A DNA stretch of 64,000 nucleotides from Mangrovitalea sediminis (GCF_002514725.1 NZ_NTLB01000001.1:682001-746000), one strand, 5' to 3'; shown: positions 20,819 to 32,680, numbered from the stretch's first letter. Notes: a model not told the origin generated them from the letters alone. A program made the numbers and translations.

Positions 20819-20885
20819 AGTTTAGCCCGCCGCGATCAAGCTGCAAGCATTAAGACGAATAGAGCGTTATCTGGATCATCCTGCA

Positions 20886-21488
20886 TCAATGCAACCCGGA
20901 AACGTAGTTGCTCAAAGCCTCGATCTGCGCGTCGGTCAGCTTGGCCGCAATCTGGCGCATCATCATCGCCGGGTCGTTATCCCGCTCGCCGGAGCGGAAG
21001 TTCTTCAACTGTAACGCAACATATTCCGGGTGCTGTCCACTCAGACGTGGAAAGGCCGCCGGATTATTGCCAAGCCCCCGAGGACCGTGACAGGCAGAGC
21101 AGGCAGGCACGCCGGTCGCGAGATCACCACCACGATACAGGGGCTGGGCGATGGCAACCTGTTTGGGATCAGCCTGACCGATGGTCGTCGTTTGGGACGA
21201 GAAGTACGCCGCAACGTCCTCCAGATCCTGTTCGCTCAGGTTATCCAGGATACCCGTCATCGGCAGCACTTTACGCTTGCCGGACTTGATGTCGTGGAGC
21301 TGCTTCAGCAGATACTGTTCATTCTGCCCCGCCAATTTAGGAAAGGTCGGCGACGCGCTGTTTCCGTCGGCACCATGACAGGCCGCACAAACCGCCGTCT
21401 TGGATTTACCCGCGTCAGCATTCCCTGCCGCGTGCGCCAAGCCGGCCATGCCGACGGTCATTACCAAGCCTGCAATGAGTCTTTTCAT
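20886..21488 (-). CDS. Dihaem cytochrome c4
   Basis: A 200-aa periplasmic electron carrier. A Sec signal of about 20 residues ends AHA. Two haem-binding CxxCH sites are at C34-A-A-C37-H38 and C130-S-A-C133-H134. This fits the two-domain c4 fold that feeds terminal oxidases. The ATG at 21488 begins the basic signal sequence MKRLIAG; the frame is open to 21563 but that adds a non-signal stretch. It is divergent from engB, as in Pseudomonas. Confidence 0.94.
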   Translation of the reverse strand: MKRLIAGLVMTVGMAGLAHAAGNADAGKSKTAVCAACHGADGNSASPTFPKLAGQNEQYLLKQLHDIKSGKRKVLPMTGILDNLSEQDLEDVAAYFSSQTTTIGQADPKQVAIAQPLYRGGDLATGVPACSACHGPRGLGNNPAAFPRLSGQHPEYVALQLKNFRSGERDNDPAMMMRQIAAKLTDAQIEALSNYVSGLH

Positions 21489-21738
21489 GCGCTTCCCACT
21501 TAGAATTCTGGTCAACAAACGACGAATCCGGGTCAACAGCTCATGTACCTGGACATCTAACACCTGCCCGAAATATAGCCTGTTATGTTGAATATCGTTA
21601 TTGATCCATCACAAAGGGTGACGATATCCAGCCAACGCAATGCCCATTCCATTGTGACGGCCGGCTGTCCAGTCAGCAATGGCAGCCGTTGTGATAATAT
21701 ACCTGACTCACCTCCAAGCTCCAGGATTGATCCGAATC

Positions 21739-22407
21739 GTGACTGACACCCCGCCCCTCAAGAGTATCTCCTTCAACAGCGCCCGCTTTCTGACCAGTGC
21801 GTCGCGTCTGGCCGAATGCCCGCCGGACGAAGGTGCGGAGGTGGCGTTCGCCGGCCGCTCCAATGCCGGCAAATCCAGTGCGATCAATACCATCACCAAT
21901 ATTGGCAGCCTGGCACGCACCTCGAAGACACCGGGCCGCACGCGCCTGATCAACTTCTTCTCGCTGAATTGGCCAAACACTCGCCTGGTGGACCTGCCGG
22001 GTTACGGCTACGCCAAGGTCGCGCGGGATATGAAGGAGGACTGGCAGCGACACCTGGACAACTACCTGAGCCGACGGGAATGTCTGCGCGGGCTGGTGCT
22101 GGTGATGGATATCCGACACCCCATGACCGACTTCGACGACATGATGGTCAAGTGGTGCCAACACCATCAGCTGCCGATGATGATTCTGCTGACCAAGGCG
22201 GACAAGCTCAGTTTCGGTCCCGCCAAGCAGGCCATGCTGAACCTTCGCAAAACACTGGCCGCCTTCCCCGTCGTGGAAAAGGTCGTGCTGTTTTCATCGC
22301 TGAAGCGTAGCGGTATCGAGGAAGCCAGCGAACAATTGCGTTTCTGGCTGGAAGCGCCCCCCCTGGTCGAGGAAACGGTGGAGGAGCCGGAGTTTCCTGC
22401 CAACTGA
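21739..22407 (+). CDS. engB: Ribosome biogenesis GTPase EngB/YihA
   Basis: A 222-aa TRAFAC GTPase needed for 50S assembly. G1 is [10 protein letters not shown], the switch region is [14 protein letters not shown]3 is [11 protein letters not shown]4 is TKAD and G5 is SSLKRSG. The family usually starts close to FNSARF; I use the GTG at 21739, with AGGA about 12 nt before it. The frame is open upstream to 21679. The C-terminus is acidic and proline-containing. Confidence 0.94.
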   Translation: MTDTPPLKSISFNSARFLTSASRLAECPPDEGAEVAFAGRSNAGKSSAINTITNIGSLARTSKTPGRTRLINFFSLNWPNTRLVDLPGYGYAKVARDMKEDWQRHLDNYLSRRECLRGLVLVMDIRHPMTDFDDMMVKWCQHHQLPMMILLTKADKLSFGPAKQAMLNLRKTLAAFPVVEKVVLFSSLKRSGIEEASEQLRFWLEAPPLVEETVEEPEFPAN

Positions 22408-22416
22408 GGCGCCGAC

Positions 22417-22447
22417 AAAAAACTCCCGGCTTTTGCAGGGCCGGGAG
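22417..22447 (-). terminator. Terminator of laoR
   Basis: An 8-bp stem (CTCCCGGC / GCCGGGAG) is followed on the minus strand by six T. It sits between convergent engB and laoR, 127 bp after laoR. On the plus strand the same hairpin could end engB, but it has no T run there. Confidence 0.8.
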
Positions 22448-22573
22448 AACATCGTCAGGGTTTGGTTGCGGCTATTCCCGGAGCTGAATCCGGGAAGACA
22501 CGGCGTTTTAAGCGACTTCAACTCAACCGCGTCATACTTTGTGACAAATCTCTCAAAATAAAGTTCCGTCGAC

Positions 22574-23227
22574 TCAGCCCAGATAGCCGTCAGGACGGTA
22601 TTTCTCCCGCAGTAGCCGGACCGGCTCCTCAAAAGCTTCCGTCAGATACGGTACCTCCAGCGTCAACACCTGGTAGATGCCCTGCTTGAGCTGCTCCCGC
22701 GTAATCGCCGCATTATCCTCACCGGCATGCGCCGTCTTCAGAAAGGCCATCCAGTTCGTAATGACCAGCCATACATTCAGGGACATGGCGTCCCGCATGG
22801 CGTCAGGCTGCAAGTGAATCACCTCGCCTTCGACAAGACCGTCGAGTATGCAGCGAATGGCTGCCAGACAGCGCAAGGTAAAGGACCGATAGTCACGGCG
22901 GAGGCGAGTATCGCTGTCCAGCAGGTATTCCAGGTCACGGTGAAAGAAGCGATAGCTCCAGAGTCCGTCGAACACGGACTCCAGATAGAACACCATATCG
23001 TCGAGCGACAAAGGGCGATCGGTAGGGATCTGTAGGTAATGATCGACGAGTTTTTCGTACTCGAGAAAAATCTCGTAGATGATGTCCGACTTATTGCGGA
23101 AGTGGTAATAGAGGTTGCCCGGAGAAATATTCAGAAAAGCAGCAATGTGATTGGTAGTAACGTTGCGCTCGCCCTTCTCGTTAAAGAGTTCCAGACTAGC
23201 CAGGATAATTTTATCTCTTGTTTTCAT
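22574..23227 (-). CDS. laoR: TetR family regulator LaoR
   Basis: A 217-aa TetR repressor. The N-terminal helix-turn-helix is NVTTNHIAAFLNISPGNLYYHF, quoted as NHIAAFLNISPGNLYYHF, with a larger ligand-binding C-terminal domain. It is divergent from an aldehyde dehydrogenase, a small Tat protein and a GMC oxidoreductase, then coaD. This is the arrangement of P. aeruginosa laoR-laoCBA as I remember it. LaoR represses the oxidation operon there and is relieved by long-chain alcohols or aldehydes. Its probable operator here is the perfect palindrome at 23407-23424. The name rests on context plus family. Confidence 0.82.
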   Translation of the reverse strand: MKTRDKIILASLELFNEKGERNVTTNHIAAFLNISPGNLYYHFRNKSDIIYEIFLEYEKLVDHYLQIPTDRPLSLDDMVFYLESVFDGLWSYRFFHRDLEYLLDSDTRLRRDYRSFTLRCLAAIRCILDGLVEGEVIHLQPDAMRDAMSLNVWLVITNWMAFLKTAHAGEDNAAITREQLKQGIYQVLTLEVPYLTEAFEEPVRLLREKYRPDGYLG

Positions 23228-23398
23228 TCAGTTAGAGCCTGATAGGACGCATGGCAACAGGCTAACCGAAGCGCACCCCTGGAATAAAGGTGCCGGGGGC
23301 CGGCGGTACCAAAACGTGACGAGTCGCATCAGGGCACCATGAAGCCGGACTCACACCGATCCCCATCCTGGCCTCTCGGGCCACCACTTCGGTCAGGC

Positions 23399-23427
23399 TT
23401 GACGTGTTAGAGTATATACTCTAATAA
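23399..23427 (+). promoter_or_regulatory. laoC promoter overlapped by a palindromic LaoR operator
   Basis: TTGACG (23399-23404) is a good -35. TAATAA at 23422-23427, 17 bp further on, is a weak -10. Between and over them lies the perfect 18-bp palindrome TTAGAGTATATACTCTAA (23407-23424). A TetR dimer bound there would block RNA polymerase. The leader to laoC is about 130 bp. The rest of the 333-bp laoR-laoC interval shows no other clear signal. Confidence 0.6.
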
Positions 23428-23560
23428 TACAGCAAATGGCAAATAGGCCACTTTTCATACAGCTTTTGATCGCGAGGCGTCCATCCTGACGTTTCGCCGG
23501 CTAGCGCGAGCCCGGCCAGGTCGTCCCACCGGCGCTGGTACGCATAGAGGAGGAAATCCC

Positions 23561-25006
23561 ATGGTCGCCAATGTTGTTCGTCTTACTGAAAGCAAGAAGC
23601 AGGTCCAACAGCTCAATCGCATCTATGTCGAACAACGGGAGGCATTCCGTCGCAACGTCATGCCCTCCCTGGCCGAGCGCAAGGAAAACCTGAAACGCCT
23701 GAAACGCGCCCTGCTCTCCAACCAGGAACGTTTCCTGGCCGCCATCGACCAGGATTTCGGCTGCCGCTCCCCGGACGAAACCCTTCTGGCCGAAATGATG
23801 CCGTCGGTACAGGGCATCAATTATGCGTTAAAGCACCTGCAGCAGTGGATGAAGCCCTCCCGCCGCCATGTGGCGCTGGTCTTCCAACCAGCCTCCAACA
23901 AGGTGTATTACCAGCCTCTCGGTGTTGTCGGCATCATCGTGCCCTGGAACTACCCGCTGCTGTTGGCCATCAGTCCGCTGGTCGGCGCCCTGGCTGCGGG
24001 TAACCGGGTGATGATCAAGATGTCGGAATTCACGCCTCACACCTCGGCTCTAATGAAAGAGATCCTTGAAGCACACTTCCCGCAGGATCTGGTGGCCGTG
24101 GTCAACGGCGATGCGGAAGTGGCGGCGGCCTTCTCCAGCAAACCCTTCGATCACCTGCTGTTCACCGGCTCGACGGCTGTCGGTCGTCACGTCATGCGCG
24201 CTGCCGCGGAAAACCTCACACCGGTGACACTGGAACTCGGGGGCAAATCGCCCGCCCTGATCGCCAGCGATGTTCCGATGCGCGATGCCGCCGAGCGCCT
24301 GGCGTTCGGCAAGACCTTCAATGCCGGCCAGACCTGCGTGGCACCGGATTACGTTCTCTGCCCCGCAGACCGCGTGAACGAGTTCGTCGACGAATTCCGT
24401 AGCGCCTTTGCCCGGATGTATGGCTCGCTGCGCGACAACCCGGACTTCACCAGCATCATCAACGAACGTCAGTACCAGCGCCTGCAACACTACCTGGATG
24501 ACGCCCGCCAGAAAGGTGCCCGCATCATCGAGCTGAACCCGGCCGACGAAAACCTGCATGACGGCACCCGCAAACTGGCGCCACACCTGGTACTGAACGT
24601 CAGCGACGACATGCTGATCATGCAGGAGGAAATCTTCGGGCCGCTGCTGCCCGTTGTGACCTACGGCAGCGTCGACGAGGCCCTGAACTATATCAATGAC
24701 CGGCCGCGGCCGCTCGCCATGTACTACTTCGGCTATGATCGCAACGCCCAGAAGTATGTGATGGATCAGACCCATTCCGGCGGCATGTGCATCAACGATA
24801 CCCTGATGCACGTCGCCCAGGACGATATGCCCTTCGGTGGCGTAGGCACCTCGGGCATGGGCCATTACCACGGCAAGGAAGGCTTCCTGACCTTCTCCAA
24901 TGCCCGCGGCGTTTTCAGCAAGCAGCGCCTCAACAGCGGGAAGATGGTTTACGCCCCGCACGGCACCCTGCTGCACCGTTTCGTCTACTCACTGTTCATA
25001 CGCTGA
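23561..25006 (+). CDS. laoC: Long-chain aldehyde dehydrogenase LaoC
   Basis: A 481-aa NAD(P)-dependent aldehyde dehydrogenase of the class annotated as coniferyl-aldehyde/fatty-aldehyde type. It has IVPWNYPLLL (cofactor and substrate tunnel), FTGSTAVGRHV (nucleotide loop), Glu225 in TLELGGKSP and catalytic Cys259 in NAGQTCVAPDY. The C-terminus ends in a hydrophobic amphipathic stretch (LLHRFVYSLFIR), suggesting membrane contact, useful for lipid aldehydes. AGGAGG precedes the ATG. The stop overlaps an ATG (TGATG) at the junction with laoB. It should oxidise the aldehydes made by LaoA to fatty acids. Confidence 0.88.
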   Translation: MVANVVRLTESKKQVQQLNRIYVEQREAFRRNVMPSLAERKENLKRLKRALLSNQERFLAAIDQDFGCRSPDETLLAEMMPSVQGINYALKHLQQWMKPSRRHVALVFQPASNKVYYQPLGVVGIIVPWNYPLLLAISPLVGALAAGNRVMIKMSEFTPHTSALMKEILEAHFPQDLVAVVNGDAEVAAAFSSKPFDHLLFTGSTAVGRHVMRAAAENLTPVTLELGGKSPALIASDVPMRDAAERLAFGKTFNAGQTCVAPDYVLCPADRVNEFVDEFRSAFARMYGSLRDNPDFTSIINERQYQRLQHYLDDARQKGARIIELNPADENLHDGTRKLAPHLVLNVSDDMLIMQEEIFGPLLPVVTYGSVDEALNYINDRPRPLAMYYFGYDRNAQKYVMDQTHSGGMCINDTLMHVAQDDMPFGGVGTSGMGHYHGKEGFLTFSNARGVFSKQRLNSGKMVYAPHGTLLHRFVYSLFIR

Positions 25007-25056
25007 TGGAGCCGCTCTCGATGGCATCGGGTGTTCAGTCTTCAGAAGGAATAGCG

Positions 25057-25638
25057 ATGGACCGACGCGGCTTCCTGCGTGCAGGTTTGCTCGGAACCGC
25101 CGCGCTCTCCACCATCAGCCTCGGCGCCAGCCTGTCGGGCTGCGCGACGACACCGGCAGGCACAGTGGCGCACGCCAGCGGCGCCACTGCCGAGTACCGG
25201 TTCCTGACCCGGGACGATTTGGTCCTGCTGCGGGCCCTGGTCCCCGTGATCGTCGCACCTGGCCTGCCCCAGGACCCCACCGCGCGACAGGCTGCCATCG
25301 ATGGCACCATCGCCCGCATGGACCAAGGCATTTACTTCTTTGGTCCGGCCAACCAGCATGAACTGCGCAAATTGTTCGACCTGCTCAACTTCAGCGTCAC
25401 CCGTGTCACGCTGGCTCGAGTCTGGTCCAGTTGGGACAATGCCAGCCCGGAGGCCGTCAACGCCTTCCTCAACCGCTGGCGCGACAGCAACATTGGCCTT
25501 TTCAATAAGGCCTACATCGGCCTGACCAAGCTAACCAACGTATCCTTCTATGGTTATCGGACCAACTGGCACCTCAGCGGCTACCCGGGACCGCCCCAGC
25601 CCGAACTGCAAACGCTGCCGCAATTTCAGGCGTCCTGA
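25057..25638 (+). CDS. laoB: Tat-exported lipoprotein-like subunit LaoB
   Basis: A 193-aa protein starting MDRRGFLRAGLLG, a twin-arginine signal, followed by a hydrophobic region and LSGC, a lipobox. It would be a folded, lipid-anchored periplasmic protein. In-frame ATGs at 25006 and 25021 give longer forms, the first overlapping the laoC stop. I choose 25057 because AGAAGGA lies 6-7 nt upstream and the Arg pair is then N-terminal. The body resembles small subunits that partner GMC oxidoreductases (gluconate dehydrogenase subunit 3-like) in its helical pattern; that is a weak inference. It is translated between laoC and laoA. Confidence 0.75.
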   Translation: MDRRGFLRAGLLGTAALSTISLGASLSGCATTPAGTVAHASGATAEYRFLTRDDLVLLRALVPVIVAPGLPQDPTARQAAIDGTIARMDQGIYFFGPANQHELRKLFDLLNFSVTRVTLARVWSSWDNASPEAVNAFLNRWRDSNIGLFNKAYIGLTKLTNVSFYGYRTNWHLSGYPGPPQPELQTLPQFQAS

Positions 25639-25705
25639 CTTCGCCCTGGTGAAAACCCGATAAGACCCGCCATCTCACAACAAGAATCGCCTGTGGAATC
25701 CATCC

Positions 25706-27897
<2,192 letters not shown>

Positions 27898-27937
27898 AAA
27901 CCGAACGGCGCTTCGGACAGACCGGGAAATCAGGTAG

Positions 27938-28243
<306 letters not shown>

Positions 28244-28262
28244 CCTATTCGGAAGCCCATCT

Positions 28263-29879
28263 ATGCACCGAGCCAGGGACGGCCGCCGTCGATACCGGCA
28301 CCTGATCATCGCCGCACTTCTCCTGCTCGGTGGCTGCGCTTCGATTCAGCCCCCGCCGCCGCAACCGGAAGCAATCGCCACCCCACACCCGCTGGCCACC
28401 CAGGCAGCATTACGCGCCCTCGAGCAGGGCGGCAACGCCTACGATGCCGCCATTGCAGCCTCCGCCGTGCTCAGCGTTGTAGCGCCTTACCATGCGGGGC
28501 TGGGCGGTGGCGCCTTCTGGCTGATACAGGACGACCAGGGCAAATCGGTCGTCATCGACGCCCGGGAAGCCGCACCCGGTACCCTTAAGAGCCCGGTGAC
28601 GACAAGTGCCGCAGCCGCAGCAATCCCCGGCCTGCCGGCAGCGCTGACCTATGTCGGTCGCTACTATGCGGAACGCCCGCTGGAGGCGGACCTGGCTGAC
28701 GCCATCCGCCTGGCCCGCAGCGGTTTTATCGTCGATGCACGCTATCAGAGAATGGCAGCGGCAAGTCTCACACGCCTGAGCACCAATCCCGCCGCCGCAC
28801 GGGTCTTCCTGAAGAACGGTCAGGTTCCGCCGCAAGGCACCCTCATCCGCCAGCCAGCCCTTGCCCGAACGCTACAGGCCCTAGCCAGGGGTGGCGACGA
28901 CAATTTCTATCGGGGCGGCATTGGCCACGCCCTGCTACAGGATGCCAATCGGGCAGGCGCGCAATGGACACCGGAAGCACTCAGCCGCTATCGGATCAGC
29001 GAACAACTGCCGCTGCGCTTTCATTACCACGGCACGACCTTCCTGACCGTACCTTCGCCCTCAACCGGCGGCATCCAACTGGCCCGTATGTTCGGCATCC
29101 TGCGTTTCTCGCCGATACCCCGGTCGGACAACATCGGCCGGATACATCACCTTGCCGAGGTCATGCGCCGCGCCGAGCTGCCTGCGATTCCCGCCATGAA
29201 CGACTCGACGCTGAAAAACGCATTCCCACAACTGCTGACGACAGAACGCCTTCGCGCATCGGCCGGCACTATAGACCCCCTGCAGGCGACACCCTCAACG
29301 CACCTGGCGCAGCTCCTGCCAAACGATGCAAGCGAGCAGGTCTCGATCATCGACAAACGGGGTAATCGCGTCTCGGTCAGCCTCACCCTGGGTCGCCCAT
29401 TCGGCTCCGGTTTACTCTCGCCGCAAACCGGCATACTGCTGAATGACGCCTTGAACGATGCTCATCCATCTGCCGCCATGCCACTGCCTGCCGGCAGTCG
29501 CCCGCTCTCCAGCATGACACCCCTGATTGCCGACTTGCCCAATGGTGCGCTTGTCGCCGGTGCCGCCGCCGGCCGCAACAGTCCCGCCATTCTGTTTACG
29601 GTCATCACGGACTTCTTGGACGGACACTCAGCACAGGCGGCGATAAAGGCACCGCGTTACGTCCAGCGCAGCAGTCCCGACCGCCTCGACTATGAGCGCC
29701 GCGCGTTCGACCGGGAGCAGCTGTTCCAGTTGCAGGCGCTGGGCCACCGCCCGCAGGTCGCCGCCGGGCCGCTGGGTAATGTGCAATGGGTCGATACCCT
29801 TATTGCGCCCCAGCCTGCCGTCGATGCCCAGTCAGATGAACGCGGCATCGGTCAGGCCATTGTCCATCAGCCACAATAA
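28263..29879 (+). CDS. GGT-family protein with altered nucleophile region
   Basis: A 538-aa gamma-glutamyltransferase-like protein with a lipoprotein signal (hydrophobic run then LLLGGC). The fold is recognisable: GGNAYDAAIAAS, GLGGGAFW, SPSTGGIQL and PLSSMTPLI. At the autoprocessing site, where GGTs have Thr-Thr-His-Tyr-Ser, this protein has A-Ser357-Glu358-Q-V-S before IIDKRGN. The first Thr is Ser, the second Thr is Glu and the His is Gln. The GSPGG substrate loop reads AAAGRNS. It may self-cleave with Ser or be inactive. It follows fdx by 19 bp, in the position of PA0361 in Pseudomonas as I recall. A canonical GGT is encoded at 44681. Confidence 0.82.
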   Translation: MHRARDGRRRYRHLIIAALLLLGGCASIQPPPPQPEAIATPHPLATQAALRALEQGGNAYDAAIAASAVLSVVAPYHAGLGGGAFWLIQDDQGKSVVIDAREAAPGTLKSPVTTSAAAAAIPGLPAALTYVGRYYAERPLEADLADAIRLARSGFIVDARYQRMAAASLTRLSTNPAAARVFLKNGQVPPQGTLIRQPALARTLQALARGGDDNFYRGGIGHALLQDANRAGAQWTPEALSRYRISEQLPLRFHYHGTTFLTVPSPSTGGIQLARMFGILRFSPIPRSDNIGRIHHLAEVMRRAELPAIPAMNDSTLKNAFPQLLTTERLRASAGTIDPLQATPSTHLAQLLPNDASEQVSIIDKRGNRVSVSLTLGRPFGSGLLSPQTGILLNDALNDAHPSAAMPLPAGSRPLSSMTPLIADLPNGALVAGAAAGRNSPAILFTVITDFLDGHSAQAAIKAPRYVQRSSPDRLDYERRAFDREQLFQLQALGHRPQVAAGPLGNVQWVDTLIAPQPAVDAQSDERGIGQAIVHQPQ

Positions 29880-30018
29880 TGCCGATAACCTGCCTCTCAG
29901 GCACCGGTGAGGCAAAGGTCGCCTCGCCTGCACGATCCTCGCACATTTCTGTTTTTCTGATAGATTTAGAATGTAGAGGCGTGGGCCGCCTGTCGTTTTT
30001 AAACTGCTGGATCACCCC

Positions 30019-30624
30019 ATGACCAAAACAGAGCACTCTTCCGAAGAAACACTCCTGACCGAGGAGCAACGCCTCGCGTTGCTGGAGCGCAGCGTCAGCC
30101 TCAACAAAATTGTCCTGTTGGCCGTCGGCCTCATTATCATTGTTGCCCTCTCCGTCACCATCACTATTGCCGTGGTACGAGGAATGAGTGGAGACGCCCA
30201 ACTCCTGAGTGCACCCCATTTCCGCGAGATGCAGCAACAGTTGGTGAAGCTGGACGCCACCGTGGCCCAACAGAAACAGGAAATTCAGCAGTTAAAAACC
30301 CAGGTTCAGGCGCTCAACCAGTCACCGGTAGGGAGCGGCGCGGCCATGATGCGGGAGACGCTGATCGGTCAGGAAAAGAGTTTTGCGCTGTTTGTCCGCA
30401 GCATGAAGAATGGGATGCACGATCTGGCCAACATGGTGCCGGGTTCGCGGACCTGGCTCGACCTCTATAGCGACGCCCTCGACAAGGTGATTGCCCAGGG
30501 CCAGAAGCGCATCAAGACCTTGCAAAACTGGGCTGATACCAGCGCCGCCCCGAAACCGCAGGACAAAGCCGCCACCCCGGATGCCGGCCAGGGCGACACC
30601 GGGACACCGGACAATCAGCAGTAA
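30019..30624 (+). CDS. Single-pass membrane protein with coiled coil, unknown
   Basis: A 201-aa protein: short acidic cytoplasmic head (1-29), one transmembrane helix (about 31-53), coiled-coil segment (about 68-100, Gln-rich), a helical domain (about 105-175) and a Lys/Ala/Pro/Asp-rich disordered tail. It carries no enzymatic motif and I do not recognise the family. It converges on the BtuF-like gene with a gap of 15 bp. The upstream 139 bp should contain its promoter. Confidence 0.75.
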   Translation: MTKTEHSSEETLLTEEQRLALLERSVSLNKIVLLAVGLIIIVALSVTITIAVVRGMSGDAQLLSAPHFREMQQQLVKLDATVAQQKQEIQQLKTQVQALNQSPVGSGAAMMRETLIGQEKSFALFVRSMKNGMHDLANMVPGSRTWLDLYSDALDKVIAQGQKRIKTLQNWADTSAAPKPQDKAATPDAGQGDTGTPDNQQ

Positions 30625-30639
30625 CACTCAAATCGCCGG

Positions 30640-31578
30640 CTAGTTGTGGGCGTTTGGCGGCGACATAACCGCCTCCTGCTTCCGCACAGCATCCAGCGCC
30701 AGGCATAACTGCGTCATACCGTCCAGGATCGCCGGCGTCGGTCTCGACAGGCTGTCCGAGTGCACGACGATCAAGTGATGCGCCTGCACGGCCGTGATAC
30801 CGGGAAGGTCGCGCCAGCGCGCCAGCGGATCATCATTCTCGCCGGCGACCGCGACAATCGCCTCGGGCTGTCGTGCTATAACCGCCTCGAGGCTGACCGA
30901 GAAGGCCACCGCGGATTGGTCCGCGAAAATGTTTCGCGCGCCACAGCGCCGCAGGATATCCGTCAGGAACTGGGGGCCGCCGACGGTCATCAAAGGTTGC
31001 GGCCAAACCTGGAAGAAGACCGATACCGGCTTACGGTGCTCGAAACGCGCCGTCAATGCCGTCAAATGTTTCCGGTAATCAGCTGCCAGCCTTTCCGCAC
31101 GGGCGACACGACCGGTAAGCGCGCCCAGGTGTCGAAGTGCCCTGCCGACATCCGGCAGCGATCGCAAAGCCACGACAAAGGTGGGCAACCCCAATTCCCG
31201 CAAGCGCTTCGCCGTATCCATACCGTTGCCGCTTTTCCAGACCAGGACCAAGTCCGGATGCAAGGCAACGATGCGTTCGAAATCGAAGCGGTCATGACCG
31301 CCCACCCGGGGGATCTGCCGCGCTGCGGCGGGATAGTTGCTGTAGGCGCTGGTGCCCACCACCCGCGCGCCCGCGCCCAAATCGAACATTAGCTCCGTCA
31401 GGTTGGGCGCCAGACTGACAATACGTTCAGCGGGCCGGGAAAGTGTCACCAACTGCCCGCCATCATCTTTCAGGCGAATCTCCGCCCGGGCATAAGAAGA
31501 AACCAGTACGAAGCCCAGCAGACAGGCATGCAGCAACAGGCGCCGGACACCCGGAAGCAGCGGCAACAGGCGTAACAT
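30640..31578 (-). CDS. BtuF-like periplasmic cobalamin/metal-chelate binding protein
   Basis: A 312-aa helical-backbone metal receptor. A basic N-terminus and hydrophobic helix end ARA, a Sec signal of about 32 residues. The core has RIVSLAPNLTELMFDLGAG, VVGTSAYSNYPAAARQIPRVGG (in part VVGTSAYSNYP) and DLVLVWKSGNG. These are typical of vitamin B12-binding BtuF and related haem or siderophore receptors. No BtuCD genes are adjacent, so the ABC partner is elsewhere and the ligand is inferred. It lies 5 bp after the PerM-type gene and is probably co-transcribed. Confidence 0.8.
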   Translation of the reverse strand: MLRLLPLLPGVRRLLLHACLLGFVLVSSYARAEIRLKDDGGQLVTLSRPAERIVSLAPNLTELMFDLGAGARVVGTSAYSNYPAAARQIPRVGGHDRFDFERIVALHPDLVLVWKSGNGMDTAKRLRELGLPTFVVALRSLPDVGRALRHLGALTGRVARAERLAADYRKHLTALTARFEHRKPVSVFFQVWPQPLMTVGGPQFLTDILRRCGARNIFADQSAVAFSVSLEAVIARQPEAIVAVAGENDDPLARWRDLPGITAVQAHHLIVVHSDSLSRPTPAILDGMTQLCLALDAVRKQEAVMSPPNAHN

Positions 31579-31583
31579 GACGG

Positions 31584-32624
31584 TCAGCGATCACCCGCCG
31601 GCAAATCCGGCCCGAGCAATACCGATAGCCAGCGGGTGTCCCGATTGGTCTCGAAAGCGATCTTGAGCAACATCGTCAAGGGCACGGACAGCAGCATACC
31701 CACCGGCCCCAGCACCCAGCCCCAAAATACCAGGGAGAGAAAAACCACCAGTGCCGACAGGCCCAGCCCCCGCCCCAGATAGCGAGGTTCAAGCACATTG
31801 CCCACCACCATGTTGACGATCAGATACCCCAGCAGGGTGAGCGCTGCGTCGGTAAAACCCAATTGAATCAATGCCAGCAGAATCGCAGGCACCGCCGCAA
31901 TAATCGAACCGATATTGGGGACGAAATTCAGCATGAAGGCGACCAAGCCCCAGAGCTTGGCATAATCGACACCCAGCACGGCCAGCCAGATGTACACGAA
32001 GACCCCGGTCAGCAGGCTCATGAGAGTCTTGATCACCATATAGCGCTTGACGTTATCGAGGAAGCGCTCGATTCCGGCCAGGTGACGGTCGGACCCGAAG
32101 GCCACCTTGATCTTGCGCGGGAAACTGGAGCCTTCCAGCAGCATAAAGATGACCGTCAGTACGATCAGAAACACATTGGATAGCACCGAACCCACGTTAC
32201 CCAACACATTGGCCGCGACCTTGAAGGTCAGGGACGGGTCCAGATACTGGTGGATGACATTACTCGGCAGCCGTATCCCCCAGCGCCCCAAAAAGGCGAA
32301 AGCCTGATCCGTGATCGCCTGCAGCTTACTCTGGTATTGAGGGAGTTCCTTGGTGAAGTCGGCCACCGACGACGCGATCAAACTGACCAGCGCCAGCTGA
32401 ACCCCGGTGATGACCACAATCACGATCAGCAGCGCCAGCCAGTCGGGTACACGGCGGGACTGAAGGAAAATGAACGGCGGCGCACACAGGATGGCAAAGA
32501 AACCGGAAAGGAGAATATTCACCATGATGGCGTCGGCGGCTTTCATACCGGCAACGACGATAACAAAAGCCGCCAGCGTGATCAGCGCCCTGGAGCCTGC
32601 GGAAAATCCCTGCAAATGATTCAT
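31584..32624 (-). CDS. AI-2E family (PerM-type) transporter
   Basis: A 346-aa polytopic inner-membrane protein with about eight hydrophobic segments. It has the family pattern NFVPNIGSIIAAVPAILLAL (as NFVPNIGSIIAAVPA) and VVGNVLEPRYLGRGLGLSALVVF near the C-terminus. The family is named for autoinducer-2 export by E. coli TqsA, but several members are cation/proton exporters, so the substrate is open. The next gene downstream starts 5 bp after it. Confidence 0.9.
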   Translation of the reverse strand: MNHLQGFSAGSRALITLAAFVIVVAGMKAADAIMVNILLSGFFAILCAPPFIFLQSRRVPDWLALLIVIVVITGVQLALVSLIASSVADFTKELPQYQSKLQAITDQAFAFLGRWGIRLPSNVIHQYLDPSLTFKVAANVLGNVGSVLSNVFLIVLTVIFMLLEGSSFPRKIKVAFGSDRHLAGIERFLDNVKRYMVIKTLMSLLTGVFVYIWLAVLGVDYAKLWGLVAFMLNFVPNIGSIIAAVPAILLALIQLGFTDAALTLLGYLIVNMVVGNVLEPRYLGRGLGLSALVVFLSLVFWGWVLGPVGMLLSVPLTMLLKIAFETNRDTRWLSVLLGPDLPAGDR

Positions 32625-32680
32625 CCAATACCAATCCGTTTCTGTGGGACGAAGGCGGCCTAAAAAAACGCTGACGACAC

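Noticed and set aside
20744-21289. 181-codon plus-strand frame opposite cytochrome c4
   Set aside because: The opposite strand has two CxxCH sites and a signal peptide; this frame is Arg/Ser-rich shadow sequence.
22417-22447. The hairpin as an engB terminator
   Set aside because: On the plus strand it has no T run. The T run is on the minus strand, so I assigned it to laoR.
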